This document shows positions 10,443 to 22,000 of a stretch of DNA of 64,000 bases, in pieces; the stretch's first letter is position 1, and every line of letters starts with the position of its first letter. Position numbers and translations under genes: made by a program. This DNA comes from Zanthoxylum bungeanum (lineage: Eukaryota > Streptophyta > Magnoliopsida > Sapindales > Rutaceae), in contig SKCR01006519.1 of assembly GCA_019454045.1 (NCBI GenBank), forward strand, positions 124,001 through 188,000, in the 5' to 3' direction. The notes under the pieces were generated by a model. It was not told where the DNA came from. It did no database searches and saw only the letters and a list, made by a program, of their open reading frames with translations.

Positions 10443-11439
10443 CCTATAAATAGAACATGTAGCCATCATCCCCATTAGTTGAAACATATTTCCCTTGAGC
10501 CAAAATCTCTCAAAGCTTTCAACCTTTATTGATTCCACCATTGAAGACTTATTATCTTCTTGTCTTCTTCATTAATGGTGTGAATCCCTATTTGATAAAC
10601 CTTCAACATAACCAAACCCAAAATTCCTGATCCTTCAGAGTTCTCAATGAGGAAGATTGGTAGTCGGAGTTTCGGCGTGTGTAAGAAGTTGATTCACTCA
10701 GAGACTTTAGTGGTTCAGAAGAAAATCGTGGTTTGCGGGCTTAAGGAGTTCCTTGGGTTCTTACAGTCTAGAGGTATTTGAGTCGGTGAAGTTTCCACTA
10801 AATGTCTTGACCATCGCTGTAAGTTTTTCTCTGTATAGTGGATTGGGCTGGTAGCCGAGATATCCGGAGTGATTTTTGTACTCGCTCGAGTTTTTCACTT
10901 CGTCACCAAAATTATTGTGTTGATTTTATGTGATTGATTTAATTTTCCGCTATTTATTTTATTTGTTTATATTGTGGTTATTTGTTGAGAATCCATAGGC
11001 ACATTAGTTAGGACTTGTCTTAACTATTGTGATAATTTCCGCATAGGGTCAGAACTTAGGCTAATCACAAACTTTCATCTTTCTCATCTAAGAACATCTG
11101 CATATCGTCTCTAGATATAGTTTTTCGAGATGTAACATCAAACCGAGGAATTGACACACCGTAAAAATGCCGAAACTCTTTATTTTCCACAAAAGTAAAA
11201 GGTAATTCATCAATTATGATCAGTAGTTTATGAGACATTAACTTCCTTTGAGTTTATTTTTATTTTACATATTATGAGAAAAACTCTTTGGATTTATAAT
11301 TATTATAACTTAAATCTCAAGATATACTGAATGCTATGCATATTGTTTCATCTACTAAGTTAATTACTCAAAAATTGAGAGATGAATGATGTTATGACTT
11401 GATTTCTATGGTAATTTTTTTGTGAATCAGTTAACATAC
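10443..11439 (+). other. Possible LTR fragment of unknown element; no gene seen
   Basis: The stretch opens with CCTATAAATAG, a TATA-like box, exactly at the edge of family-A copy A. A transcribed-LTR-like sequence with a TTTCCGC string near 10945 follows. This resembles the U3/R-U5 part of a copia LTR, but I found no partner LTR, PBS or TSD, so the identity is uncertain. From about 11100 to 11440 the sequence is AT-rich; it may be upstream or intron sequence of the hAT pseudogene. No ORF is supported. Confidence 0.35.
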
Positions 11440-12084
11440 ATGTCCAAGATTTGAGTGCTTCTTCTGTTGCCAGAAGAGGAAGGGCTCGCCATCAACATGA
11501 TGAAATCACAAGGAGCATCGTTACAAAATTGACATTTTAATGTTGTGATTGACTCTCAATTGCAGGAACTAAATAACAAGTTCAATGATCATATAATAGA
11601 GTTGTTTAAACTTAGTTCGACTTTAGACCCAAAAGAGATGCCTGCATTTTTCAGAATTGATGACATATGCGAACTGGTTCAGAAATTTTATCCACAAGAC
11701 TTTGAAGAACATGAGATGTTGTAATTAAGAGTACAATTATAGCATTTCAACTATGTGCGACAACTTTCTGAGTTTGAAGAACTATCAACCATATCCGATT
11801 TGTGTCAATGGTTGGTGAAAATAAAAAGGTACGAGATTTATCCACTTGTATATAGGGTAATTACTCGTATTCTAACTCTACTTGTTTCAAAACAGCAACT
11901 ACAGAACGATCTTTTTCAACGATGAATAAAATTAAAAATAAACTTCGTAACAAGATTGAAGATGGATTCCTTTCTGACTGTTTACTGCTATCTATTGGAA
12001 AAGAAATTGCTGAAAAGTTTTCTGTAGATTCACTTATAAATAATTTTCATGAGTTAAAAAACAACATGTTCTTTTTTTTACTCT
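11440..12084 (+). pseudogene. hAT transposase, decayed C-terminal end
   Basis: In mixed frames the + strand shows parts of a TTF-zinc-finger/hAT transposase. First come VARRGRARHQ (about 11470) and QLQELNNKFNDH (about 11560). Then a stretch with DPKEMPAFFRIDDICELVQKF leads to YPLVYRVITRILTL, and finally ATTERSF-type sequence continues into TMNKIKNKLRNKIEDGF (about 11910-11970), the conserved hAT dimerisation region. There are in-frame stops around 11722 and a missing upstream catalytic part. Element D is inserted 8 bp before the apparent stop codon, which resumes at 17676-17683. It is dead and was so before or soon after D arrived. Confidence 0.8.
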
Positions 12085-12266
12085 TGTTGACAAATGATTT
12101 TCATCCCAGGGGCAGTTTCGAGATAACTCACCCGAGACAACCTTCCATCAACCTTGAATTTGTTTGGTTATGGGGAGACCAAAGGAAAATTTAGTAAAAT
12201 GTGAGAATCTCATCTCTGCTCTGGCCGAACTGTTCAAAGTACTTGTAACAAAAAACACCATCAACA
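12085..12266 (-). repeat. Left (3') LTR of element D, internally deleted
   Basis: Only 182 bp remain compared with 985 bp in the right LTR. Both ends match the right copy: TGTTGACA...GTGAGA at one side and ATCTCAT...CATCAACA at the other. About 800 bp between them are missing. Confidence 0.9.
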
Positions 12267-12440
12267 TCTGTCCCCTAGTTCTCGATATCAACGAGTTAGC
12301 GAGTTGATGCCGGGAACTATAAAGAAGATGATGTGCTGATCAACCGGTCGGTGGTTGCTCCAGGAACCATATAGAAAACTGCCTCTGCTGCCAATCAGGT
12401 CTTCCCTTGCCATCTTCATGTGCTCGGTCACTGAGGATTC
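12267..12440. other. Short internal piece of element D
   Basis: This 174-bp piece lies between the left LTR and the family-A insertion. Its first bases form the purine-rich tract on the - strand (AGGGGACAGA). No ORF is present. Confidence 0.6.
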
Positions 12441-14405
12441 TGACCGGCGTAAACACACACGTATAACGCAAGCGCACGTATCGTTCAAGTAGTATAAAAA
12501 TATCGATCTTACGAGGACTTAATTCCTACTGTTGTTATTAATTATTGATACTATTTATTTACAAGTATCTAATTATAGGGAGAAGGGAATTGATTGATTT
12601 TGGTTGGTTGAATGTGGATTTGCTAATTAAAATAAAAACAGACTCAAAAGAAAATACTAAAGAAAATAAAAGAAAAGACTCAAAGATCTAGGGTCGTGAC
12701 TCCACACAATATTATTCGAAAGATGAATTGATTCTCTTACATATGTGTAATAAATCAGTTTGCTAACCTGGAACACGAAGATATGCAAAAGCCTCTGTCG
12801 ACGGTCAGATGCAAATACCCAGTATAACCCAATTAAACCATATGTCTATGTCAATCAAATTACCTGGATTCATTAAGATTAAGTTCCAATTATGGCTACC
12901 CCCGCCCGACAGGTATATGTCTATCATGTAAGGAAATCTATTAAAGGATTATCTATCCTCAAGGAAGATCGTGGGCTATTAAGTCTAAGGCTGAAACCTA
13001 AAATTCCTATGTCTAGTTCATTTTAAGTTTATCACATCAATCTTATTGGTGATCAGACAACAAGAAGCATGAAGCTTAAGATTCAATAAACAAACTAAAG
13101 AATTACCCAATAAATAATTAAATCAATTATTAAGCCTAGTAATATTGTGTTTCATCACTTTCCTAGATAAAAAATAAAATATTGGGGATATGGGATCCAC
13201 TTTTAGAAATCTCAAATTATTATAATATGAAAATTGCCAGTATTATCCAATTAAGTTGAACCAGCTATAAAGTCGGTGTTATTATTTATCCATAAACCAT
13301 CCATATAGGCGGTAATTATCTGTCACCTAAAGACCAACCATATAAGCGGTGTCACATTATGTTACATAATTAAAACCAGCCATTAAGGCAGAATCAAATT
13401 TTAATTGATATTATTAAATCACAATTTCCATATTATAATTGAAGTGAGATTAATCTAACTTTACTATTTCTAATTTAGAAATCTCCCCTATTATAATATA
13501 TAAATCTGTGTGATATTTACCAAACAGCCATATAGGCGGTATCCTGATTAAGTCAAATTAATAATTAATTACCAACCGACCAACTAGGCGGTATCGTCAT
13601 TAAGTCAGGTTAAAACCAATTTATAAATAATTACCAACCGACCAATATAGCGGTATCCTTATTAAGTCAGGTTTTAAATAATTTATATATTATAATTAAG
13701 GGAGATTAATCTAAATTATAAAAGTAAAAAACTTCACATTTATCCCATCAGTAAATTAACTACTGAACATAAAAGAACAAAAATAAAATAAAATAAAATT
13801 TATTACAAAAAGTAAAAGTGTATAATTAAAAATACTAAAAGTAAAAATGCTTAATTTAAATTACAAAAACTTAAACACACAAGATGTAATCCTAAAAGTC
13901 CTTACAAAACTCAAGGAAGACATGATTTGAATTTTGAAATCGAGCTGAATTTATAGGCGTTAGTAGGCTTCGGGAGTCGCGACGCGCAAGGCTTTGCGCG
14001 TTGCGACGTGACACGTGTCGCTTTCTGATTCGTCGGCTTCAAATTCTTTATCTGACACGTGGCATTCCTGATAAGATGATAAGGTGACACGTGGCAAAGC
14101 GGCTGGCAACTCAATGATTATGCTGGCGTGGCGCTGACGTGATTGTCGGCACCATAGGATTGCGACACGTGGCACTTCGTGATTGGCTGATGATGACGTG
14201 GCGATGATGTGGCACGTTGACTCGGTCAACTGGTGATGTGGACGATGCCGTGGATGACACATGGAGTGACACGTGGCGATGACGATTGTCGGCACCGTAT
14301 GATGATGACACGTGGCACGACGCACATTAGCAGATCTGATGTGATGGTGACACGTGGCTCGGCGCACGTTAGCAAAGTCAAACTTCTCAGATTCTGACTT
14401 GTGGA
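12441..14405 (-). mobile_element. Family-A solo-LTR-like repeat, copy B, truncated
   Basis: Read on the - strand it ends at 12441 with the terminal CGCCGGTCA also seen at 63762-63770. It contains the G-box array (seven CACGTG, about 14010-14356). About seven imperfect copies of a motif built around ATAGGCGGTAT lie at about 13250-13670. The TGATGAGTGG start, some 250 bp, is missing, and the copy breaks at 14405 directly into the 44-bp array. No coding capacity is seen. Confidence 0.85.
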
Positions 14406-14845
14406 CTCGACGGAATGAATCCAGTCCCGAGCTGGTGGAGCATAACAGACTCGGCGGAACGAATCTAGTCCCTAGCTGGTAGAAAAATACAGTCTCGGGG
14501 GAACGAATCCAGCCCCGAGTTGGTGGAGCATAACAGACTCGACGGAACGAATCCAGCCCTGAGCTGGTGGAGCATAACAGTCTCGGCGGAACGAATCCAG
14601 CCCCGAGCTGGTGGAGTATAACAGACTCGGCGAAATGAATCCAGCCCCGAGTTCATAGAACAAAACAGTCTCAGCGGAACGAATCCAGCCCCGAGCTGGT
14701 GGAGCATAATAGACTCGGCAGAACGAATCCAGCCCCGAGCTGGTAGAACAATACAGTCTCGGCGGAACGAATCCAGCCCCGAGCTAGTGGAACAATACAG
14801 ACTCGGCAGGACGAATCCAGCCCCGAGCTGGTGGAACACTTGAGA
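14406..14845 (-). repeat. 44-bp tandem array, about 10 units
   Basis: Each unit carries the inverted repeat CCAGC / GCTGG around a CCCGA loop, with CGGCGGAACGAAT before it and GGAGCATAACAG after it. Units are similar but not identical. The ORFs on the - strand here are repeat translations, not proteins. Confidence 0.93.
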
Positions 14846-16670
14846 CTTACACGAGGGAAGATTTTCAACCTCTGAGGCTCTGCGGCCCCTGGCATGGGCG
14901 TCCCCTCGCTAGACCAGAGAAAATTAAAAATTGGAACAAAGTGAAGTTAACAAAAAATGGAGGTGACTTAGCACATACCTCATGCAAAAATCCAAGAAGT
15001 AAAAACAACAACTCGGGTGCTCCGAAGCAGCGTCTTGCCCGAGGCCTCCAAAACACAATTCTGAACCTTACAATTCAGTGTCCCGACTAACCAGGCTACG
15101 AATACGATGATCCGGAGGGGGGGTCAGGCAAGTCCCCACGAGGGAAGAAGACACCCCGTGTGTGCCCTCCCTGGGTGGTTCTCAATGGGACTAACCAGCC
15201 GACTCGCAGGAGAAGAAACCTCTCTGAGTCCGGTTTACCCGAGACTCCTGTAATCAAGGGGCCATTCAGCCAAACCCAACCCATGTGGTCTGATGGTTCA
15301 CAACGAGACTCACTAGCCGACTCACATGGGAAGAAACCTCCATGAGTCCGGTTTACCCGGGAGCATGATAATCATGGAGGCAATTAAGCCATCTCAATGC
15401 CATACTTTTTCGAAAGTCTTCAGCGGGATTCACCAGTCGACCTGCAGAGGGAGAAACGTCCATGGGTCCGATTTACTCGAGCCAGTCCTAAAAAATGTGA
15501 TCCGTTGGGTAGTAACGCTCCGACCTCGGGGGTTTGATAATGACACCCATAAGTGGCGTGCAACGAGGGGTTCGCACGTTTCCCACATGTGTCTCATTCC
15601 TTGATGCGTTCTGGATCCTTAAAAAGTGGACGGAATCGGGTCAGAACACTTCCACCCGGAGGTTTGATAATGACACCCGAGAGTGGCGTGCCACGGGCTT
15701 GGTGCCCTTCGCGACTACCGAGCACCCATTCGCATCCAACACATCCCAAAAATATTGAAAATAACTTTCACATTTGATTAACAAACGAGTAAGATAGACA
15801 AATTTTTTTAAAAAAATGAGAGTTTTATTCATATTCAAGGGACATGTTGCCCTTCTTACAACTCTTTACGAGTCATTTCAAGAGAGGTTTTTATAATTCT
15901 TTCTTATGTTTTTTTTTTTGCAGTCTGACCATATCTTCTAGTTTGAGCTTGATTCTGAAAACTCTCGACGCATATGTTGTAGTTGTAAACTTCACGCTCA
16001 AGTTGGTTCCCGAGTTGGGGCTTCTTCAGATCCTACTGGTCTGAGCTTGATTGTGAACTGGGCTTACAGGGTCTGCTGCACCAAACGCTCCATGGGCGTT
16101 GATGAATAATGCATTTTCCCTGGACCACGCATACTCCGAGAAAATCTGGGAACCTAGCCGATGCCTTCAGTCTTTGCTCATTGTGGTTCTCTCAGTGTGC
16201 TTTTTTCTCATTTCCTCTCATTCAGGAAGACCACAATGCCAATTGAGGGGGGTCTGGGGAACGTCATACCCTGTCATTGGCTGACAAGTTCCATGTCTAT
16301 TCATTCAGCCCTTTCTTCATGTAGGGCTGAGGACTCTGACAGACCGAGAAAGCATGGCGCTTGCCCTTGGCGGGACTTGTTCAGCCGCTGCCAACGGACG
16401 TTACCCATCCGCAACATTCCATTCAATTCCACAACTCAACCCAGATGGGTGGCCGTTGGCTAACCCATTTACATTCCATTCCACAACTCAAAAAAAGGAA
16501 GCGTTTCTGTTGCTGTCATACATCTTTCATGCGAACCATTTCTTCCTCTCGTTCTGATATGTTTCTTCCCATTCATTTCCCCCTCTATACATTCTGCTGC
16601 TAAACTATCCATCAACCCATGGTTTCCATCTTCTACCATCGTCTTACTACGTAAGCTGCTTTTTGCTATT
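14846..16670 (-). other. Degenerate internal region of element D
   Basis: No intact ORF. Between about 15080 and 15740 there are diverged repeats with AGTCCGGTTTACCCG-type and GGTTTGATAATGACACCC-type strings. Just inside the PBS, on the - strand (about 16660-16480), a short Met/Glu/Arg-rich reading may be a remnant of a gag N-terminus, but I cannot confirm this. Only non-coding, decayed sequence can be supported. Confidence 0.6.
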
Positions 16671-16688
16671 TCCCCACAGACGGCGCCA
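16671..16688 (-). promoter_or_regulatory. Primer-binding site of element D
   Basis: On the - strand TGGCGCCGTCTGTGGGGA lies two bases inside the right LTR. This GGCGCC-type site is common in plant Ty3/gypsy elements and sets the element's direction. Confidence 0.75.
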
Positions 16689-16690
16689 AC

Positions 16691-17675
16691 TGTTGACAGA
16701 TGATTTTCGTCTCAGGGGCAGTTTCGAGATAACTCACCCGAGACAACCTTCCCTCAACCTTGAATTTTTTTGGTTATGAGGAGACCAAAGACAAATTTAG
16801 TAAAATGTGAGAAAAACGTAAAAGTTGACAAGAGAGTTTTAACGTGGTTCGGCGGAGCGAATCCAGCCTACGTCCACGGGCCCAAAACGGTGGGGGTTGT
16901 TTTTATTGCCTAAACTAACTCGGCCGACCTGTTCTAAGTGAGGTCTGGATGAAGCCGAGCAGTTTGAAGAGTTTTACAAGTAGTGCTCATTTTCTTTTAG
17001 TTACAAGTTTTTCTATCTGTTTTTCCATCCCTTAACAAATAAATCTAGTCTTCCTTTATATACTCAGGAATTACAACACTATTTCTCTTACTTTATGACG
17101 TTTCCCACGTGAAGTCTTGACTGATCAACGAGCTCTCTTCCCTAGGTCTATCGTCGCCGAAAGCAAGCCTGCCGCCTGACGGTCTGTCACATTACTCTGC
17201 TTTCTTCAATGCCACACGCAACATACTGAATCCGGCCTGTAAAGATCTTTCGTACAATAACACATATCAGAGATGCCCTGATCACACATCGGTCTCCAAA
17301 TGATCAGCCAGATGGTTAACCGGACTACCCAAACTGATCTCGGCCCGACCCAAAACGTCTGAGCTCATTTTCCGTGGTACTGAAGGTGAAACAGAACTGA
17401 ACTGAGCTACCGGGCTCCTGATGTGGTCAGTCTGAACTGTCCTGAACTGTCCGACCCATCTTCCGTGATCGATCTCTACTATGATGTGGTTGGTCTCTGA
17501 TTCTATACCATACTGTGTGCTCTGGTAGGCCAGATCCGGAAAACTGTGTATGGACTCTCTTTCTGGCCGAGAAATAACCCAAACCCTCTGAACACTTGAC
17601 CCTCCAAAAGGAAAAATCTCATATCTACCCTGACCGAACTGTTCAAAGTACTTGTAACAAAAAACACCATCAACA
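16691..17675 (-). repeat. Right (5') LTR of element D
   Basis: Full-length 985-bp LTR, TGTTGACA...CATCAACA. It contains a TTCGGCGGAGCGAATCCAGC string related to the 44-bp array unit, so the array may have grown from LTR or UTR sequence. Confidence 0.9.
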
Positions 17676-19034
17676 ACTCTTTTGATATGTTAAAATTAAT
17701 AATTTAACTAATAATTTTCTGTTTTTTTAATTTTATAAATTGTATTACTATTTATATTTTGCCCCCTCAATATTCAATCGTAGGTCCACCCATACGTCTC
17801 TGGATGGTATGTATATAGTTTGATGAGGAATGAGAGATTAAAAAAATTATATGATCCCTAAATAATAGCCCTACAATCCGACGACAAATGGGCGGGAATA
17901 ACGCCATCTCCATTTAAAAAAAAAAAAAAAATTGAAGAAATTCAACAAATGACAACTCAATAGTTGACATCCTCCACGTGGCCCTAAAGGTGTCTGCGCC
18001 TACTTCTAGTAATTTTATTTAATATTATTATTAAGTTAAAGAGGAAAGAAACCAAACAAAGAAAACAGTAGTTGCAAAATTCTAAAAATTCCTTCTGACA
18101 GAGACATTCTTCCTTAAATCTCTCTCACATACACCATGCTTGCAAAATATTAGTTTCTTTCCATTATTCCATTAAATCATTTTTAATTTATATATATATA
18201 TATATACATACATACACACAAACACTAGTGAGAGAGAACGAAATTTTCGTGCGGATACATCATAAAATTATCGTATATTTTTATTTTACATGATAAAATA
18301 TTGATAGTCTATGTATTTGTATGAAAAAATCTTATGAACGCCCACATCTTAGAATATATATACGGTCAGACTTAAATAAGATTTAAGGGTAGATAAAAAA
18401 AATTCTATCTAAATATTGACTTTATATGTACGATAAAATATGGACGAATACCTGACCGTGTATATATATATATATATAATTTATTTTTAAAGATATATAA
18501 ATACGAGGTGTTATGAATTTGTCACTGTGATTATATTTTCTCTTACCGAATTTAAATAAATAATACTTAAAACTTAACCCAAAAAAGGTTGAATCTCATT
18601 TAGATTAACGATCCCATTAAAAATATCAGGTAAGGATTCAAGAAAAAAGTTCTGAATTGCGATCAAAATCCGGATTTTTTGGATTCATAATTTTTCATCA
18701 AAATTAAAAAAAAACAATCAACAGGAATTATATAATTTATATAATAATATTGATGTTACGTGGTCCTGTATCATCGTATAAATATCGTATGGCGTGAAAT
18801 TTGGGGGATTGAGTTGGTGATAGAGGCCGATTGATGTTGAAAAATATTTGTATTCTTTTGTCATCTTGAGAGCAACCCGTTTCTCCACATTTTCCCACTG
18901 ACGTGGGGCCGGCTTCATGACTTGAGATTCAATCGAAAGCAATGAGTGATTTGATTGATTTTATTTACTAGTTGATAAATGATGATACAAATTAGAAATT
19001 AGAGATTGGGAAATTTTTGAAATTTGAAATTTTG
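17676..19034 (+). other. Intergenic region and probable FPP promoter
   Basis: The first bases finish the hAT pseudogene (stop at about 17681). The rest is AT-rich, with TA microsatellites near 18191-18208 and 18466-18480. I see no convincing gene. The 200 bp before 19035 are the likely 5' UTR of the FPP gene, and no clear TATA box can be assigned. Confidence 0.5.
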
Positions 19035-22000
19035 ATGGACCGTCGTAGTTGGCTTTGGCGAAGGAAGTCAAGTGCCGGTGGCGAAACGGAGAGCTCCGGC
19101 GGCTCTGTTTCTTCCCTTTCTGAAAGATTTTCCGATGATCAGGTCAGCGTTTCTCTTTTTGATTTTTGATTTTTTTAACGAAATATTAATGATAGTAGCA
19201 AAAACCCAATTTTAAAATGCTTATTGTTTGGTTATGGTTTTAAATCCCATTGATTTTAGTGGAGAAATGTACAACATTAACTTCAGACATGGAATGAATG
19301 AATGATGATGATGTTGCTGATATTTCGAGTCTTGATGTTAAAATTATTTGAAATCTCTTGATGATAGGTTTAAACTGACGCTTTTGAATTCTTCTTTTTA
19401 ACAAAAATATTAATATTGATAATAATAATAATAATATCGAATACCAAATTTCAATCGCATACTTTTTGGATATGGTTTTAAACCCATTGGTTTGAATGGA
19501 GACATGCAATGAAATGAATGAATGAATGGTGGTGATGATGATGATTCTTTGTCCCAAACAGTGATGATGATGATAGTATGATACTCCGAGCCCCGTTTAT
19601 AAGTGCTTAAAATTATATTAAAAATAACTTCTCAAGGTTAATATTATTAGCGCGAGTTTAAATATTCTTTATTTAGGTTAATCACCATATTCGGTTTCAA
19701 GACCTCAGGTACCTTGTTTATTAATCATTAACTGCACATTTAAGTACATGATCTTTTCCCTCGAAGGATAGTCTAGCCGTTTAAACTCTCGTAGTGGAAG
19801 CAACTAGCTCAAGTTTTTTAGCCAATGAGATATATTAAATTTGGGGGTGGGGAGGGGTGGGGTGCATCGTGCATGGTAACTGAAAATAAAAAATAAAACA
19901 ATATTTTACATTAAATGTTCTGCCATATTAGCTCGTTCAATTCAATCATTTTGCTAAAGTTTAATTCCAAAATCCATGTCTTAAACCCTTGTTTCTTGGC
20001 CCCCTCACTCAACTTGTGAGAGAACTTCTCTTACTTCATATTTTTGACCTTCACTGTTTAATTTTTCTTCTTTATTGAATTTTCGCACAGATGGACTGCA
20101 GTACTATTCGCATCAGTAGTGAATTAGTGATAAATGCTAATCCTCTATAAGCTTTCTTACGATACCATTTTAAGTAATCATCTTACCTAAAAGCTTGAAT
20201 TTATATGTAAAGACATAGCTATGGTATTTAAACTCTAACTCTATGGATAAATCAAGCATTTGCGCATTGTTTGAGTGTGATAGTGGTTTAAGTGTTTATA
20301 TCTTAACATTGATAGTCATCAAATTCTGTCCTAGGTTCTTTTTTGTTGATACCCATATAGACCTATAAATAGTTAGTTCAGTTGTGTCCTTTCTTTACAG
20401 TAATGTTTTTCTTCTATAATAATAATATTACAATTCTTTCAAAAAAAAGGATAATATTACGATTATGTGCATTGAAGTGTATGTTTTCTTTGTCTTTTAG
20501 CAGAAATTGTGGGAGTCCTCGTAAGAAAATTACTTTATACATGTTTAAAGCGTATTTATTCTTGTATCATGTCCTATGAACCTAAGCTTTAGGATTTTTT
20601 GGTTTTCACTTGTCGGAACCAGATTGACCAAGGGGTATTCTATTCAAAATTCCCTCACCATATTAATTAAATTTTAATCCAACAAAAATGGGCCTATATT
20701 TAGATCTATGTTTTTGTTTTAGTGTTTATATATTTTTGCAAAGTACGTAATAGAAATTGACTGTTTCCTTGTTAATTTTAGTTGAGCAAATGTCGTTCTT
20801 TGTGGTTACAGGCTTGTGCAACTCATAGTTCTCAGTCTCCAGAAGTCACGTCTAAAGCTTTACCCATTGATGAAGAAGTCTATGACAATGTGAAGACTCT
20901 AACAGAGAAACTGTCTGCTGCTCTTCGTAAAATCAGTGCCAAAGAAGACTTGGTAAATCAGCATGCTAAAGTTGCAGAAGAAGCTGTATCAGGTTTTTCG
21001 TTTTTGGCCTTCCGCTAATAAATTCTATGGGAATTTTTGTTGCTTTATACAGTTAATCAAATATTACTAGGTGAAGTAGCTTAAACTCAATTTGTGGTCC
21101 CTAGTCCTGGAAAAACCAAAAGTCAATAACTTAAGAGAAGGAGCATGCATGTAGATGACATTATTACAACACTCATATTTCTTTCCAGTTAATGTTTTCA
21201 CTTTTTGAAATTAGATCAGTAGTTCTACTCATGACTTCTTTCTGTGGACAGGCAATATGTTTATCCAAGACCACAAAATAATTTGGAGAATAACTATTTT
21301 TAGGCATCAATTGTCAATAGATTATTACCTTTCTTTCAGTTCCTTTACTGCAATTGTCACATTAGGGAGTTCTTTTGTTCTGCACAGGAGAGAACAAAAA
21401 GCAACTCAATTTGCTCTCCTCTCGAGTCTTATAAAATATAAATGGTTTCTTTAGTTAAAAATTTGATAGACATTTGCATTGTTGTGAAGCTTTTTTTCCT
21501 TTATTTAATTACATTAGCATATTGCTTGAAGAAATTTACTTGAAAAATTACTTATGGGTTTAGTTATTGAAATCCTGTTTTCCTTACCAATGGATATAGT
21601 CAACTGCTGCTCTGAGGGTTGTTTTTTATGTCTGTGAATCTATATGCTGTCCTCACTTCTTCATCTTCATTTTCGGAAATGAGGATATCTCCCACTTGCT
21701 TTCATAAGTGGATAATCAGCTTCTTATTTTGTTTGCTATTTCAAATGCTAGGCTGGGAGAAGGCTGAAAATGAAGTCTTAACTTTAAAGCAACAACTTGA
21801 GGCTGCTTCTCAGAAGAATTCAGCACTTGGAGATCGAGTTTGTCATCTTGATGGAGCACTCAAGGAATGTGTGAGGCAGCTACGGCAAGCTAGAGAAGAC
21901 CAAGAGGAGAGGATCCAGGAAACTGTTGCCAAGAAAAATATTGAATGGGAATCGAAAAAGTCTGAGCTTGAGAGCAAGCTTGTTGATCTCCAAAAAGAAC

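Larger units (their letters stand above)
12085..17675 (-). mobile_element. Element D: gene-less LTR retrotransposon, gypsy-like, with 5-bp TSD
   Basis: Both ends are TGTTGA...TCAACA LTRs, and the host sequence ACTCT is repeated at 12080-12084 and 17676-17680. On the - strand a primer-binding site of the GGCGCC type lies beside the right LTR (16671-16688) and a purine-rich tract beside the left LTR. This makes the right LTR the 5' LTR. No gag or pol ORF survives. The internal part holds a truncated family-A copy, a 44-bp hairpin array and degenerate repeats. The PBS type and 3' array resemble Tat-type elements, so it is best described as a large non-autonomous LTR element. Confidence 0.88.

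Noticed and set aside
14465..14895. - strand ORFs with repeated GWIRSAE-like peptides
   Set aside because: Translation of the 44-bp tandem array; three frames give similar artefacts.
15096..16603. Several 60-100-aa ORFs in element D
   Set aside because: Overlapping frames over degenerate repeats and AT-rich sequence, none with a domain or conserved start.
18718..18942. 74-aa - strand ORF upstream of FPP
   Set aside because: No recognisable domain, no splice or promoter support; it lies in the probable FPP promoter region.
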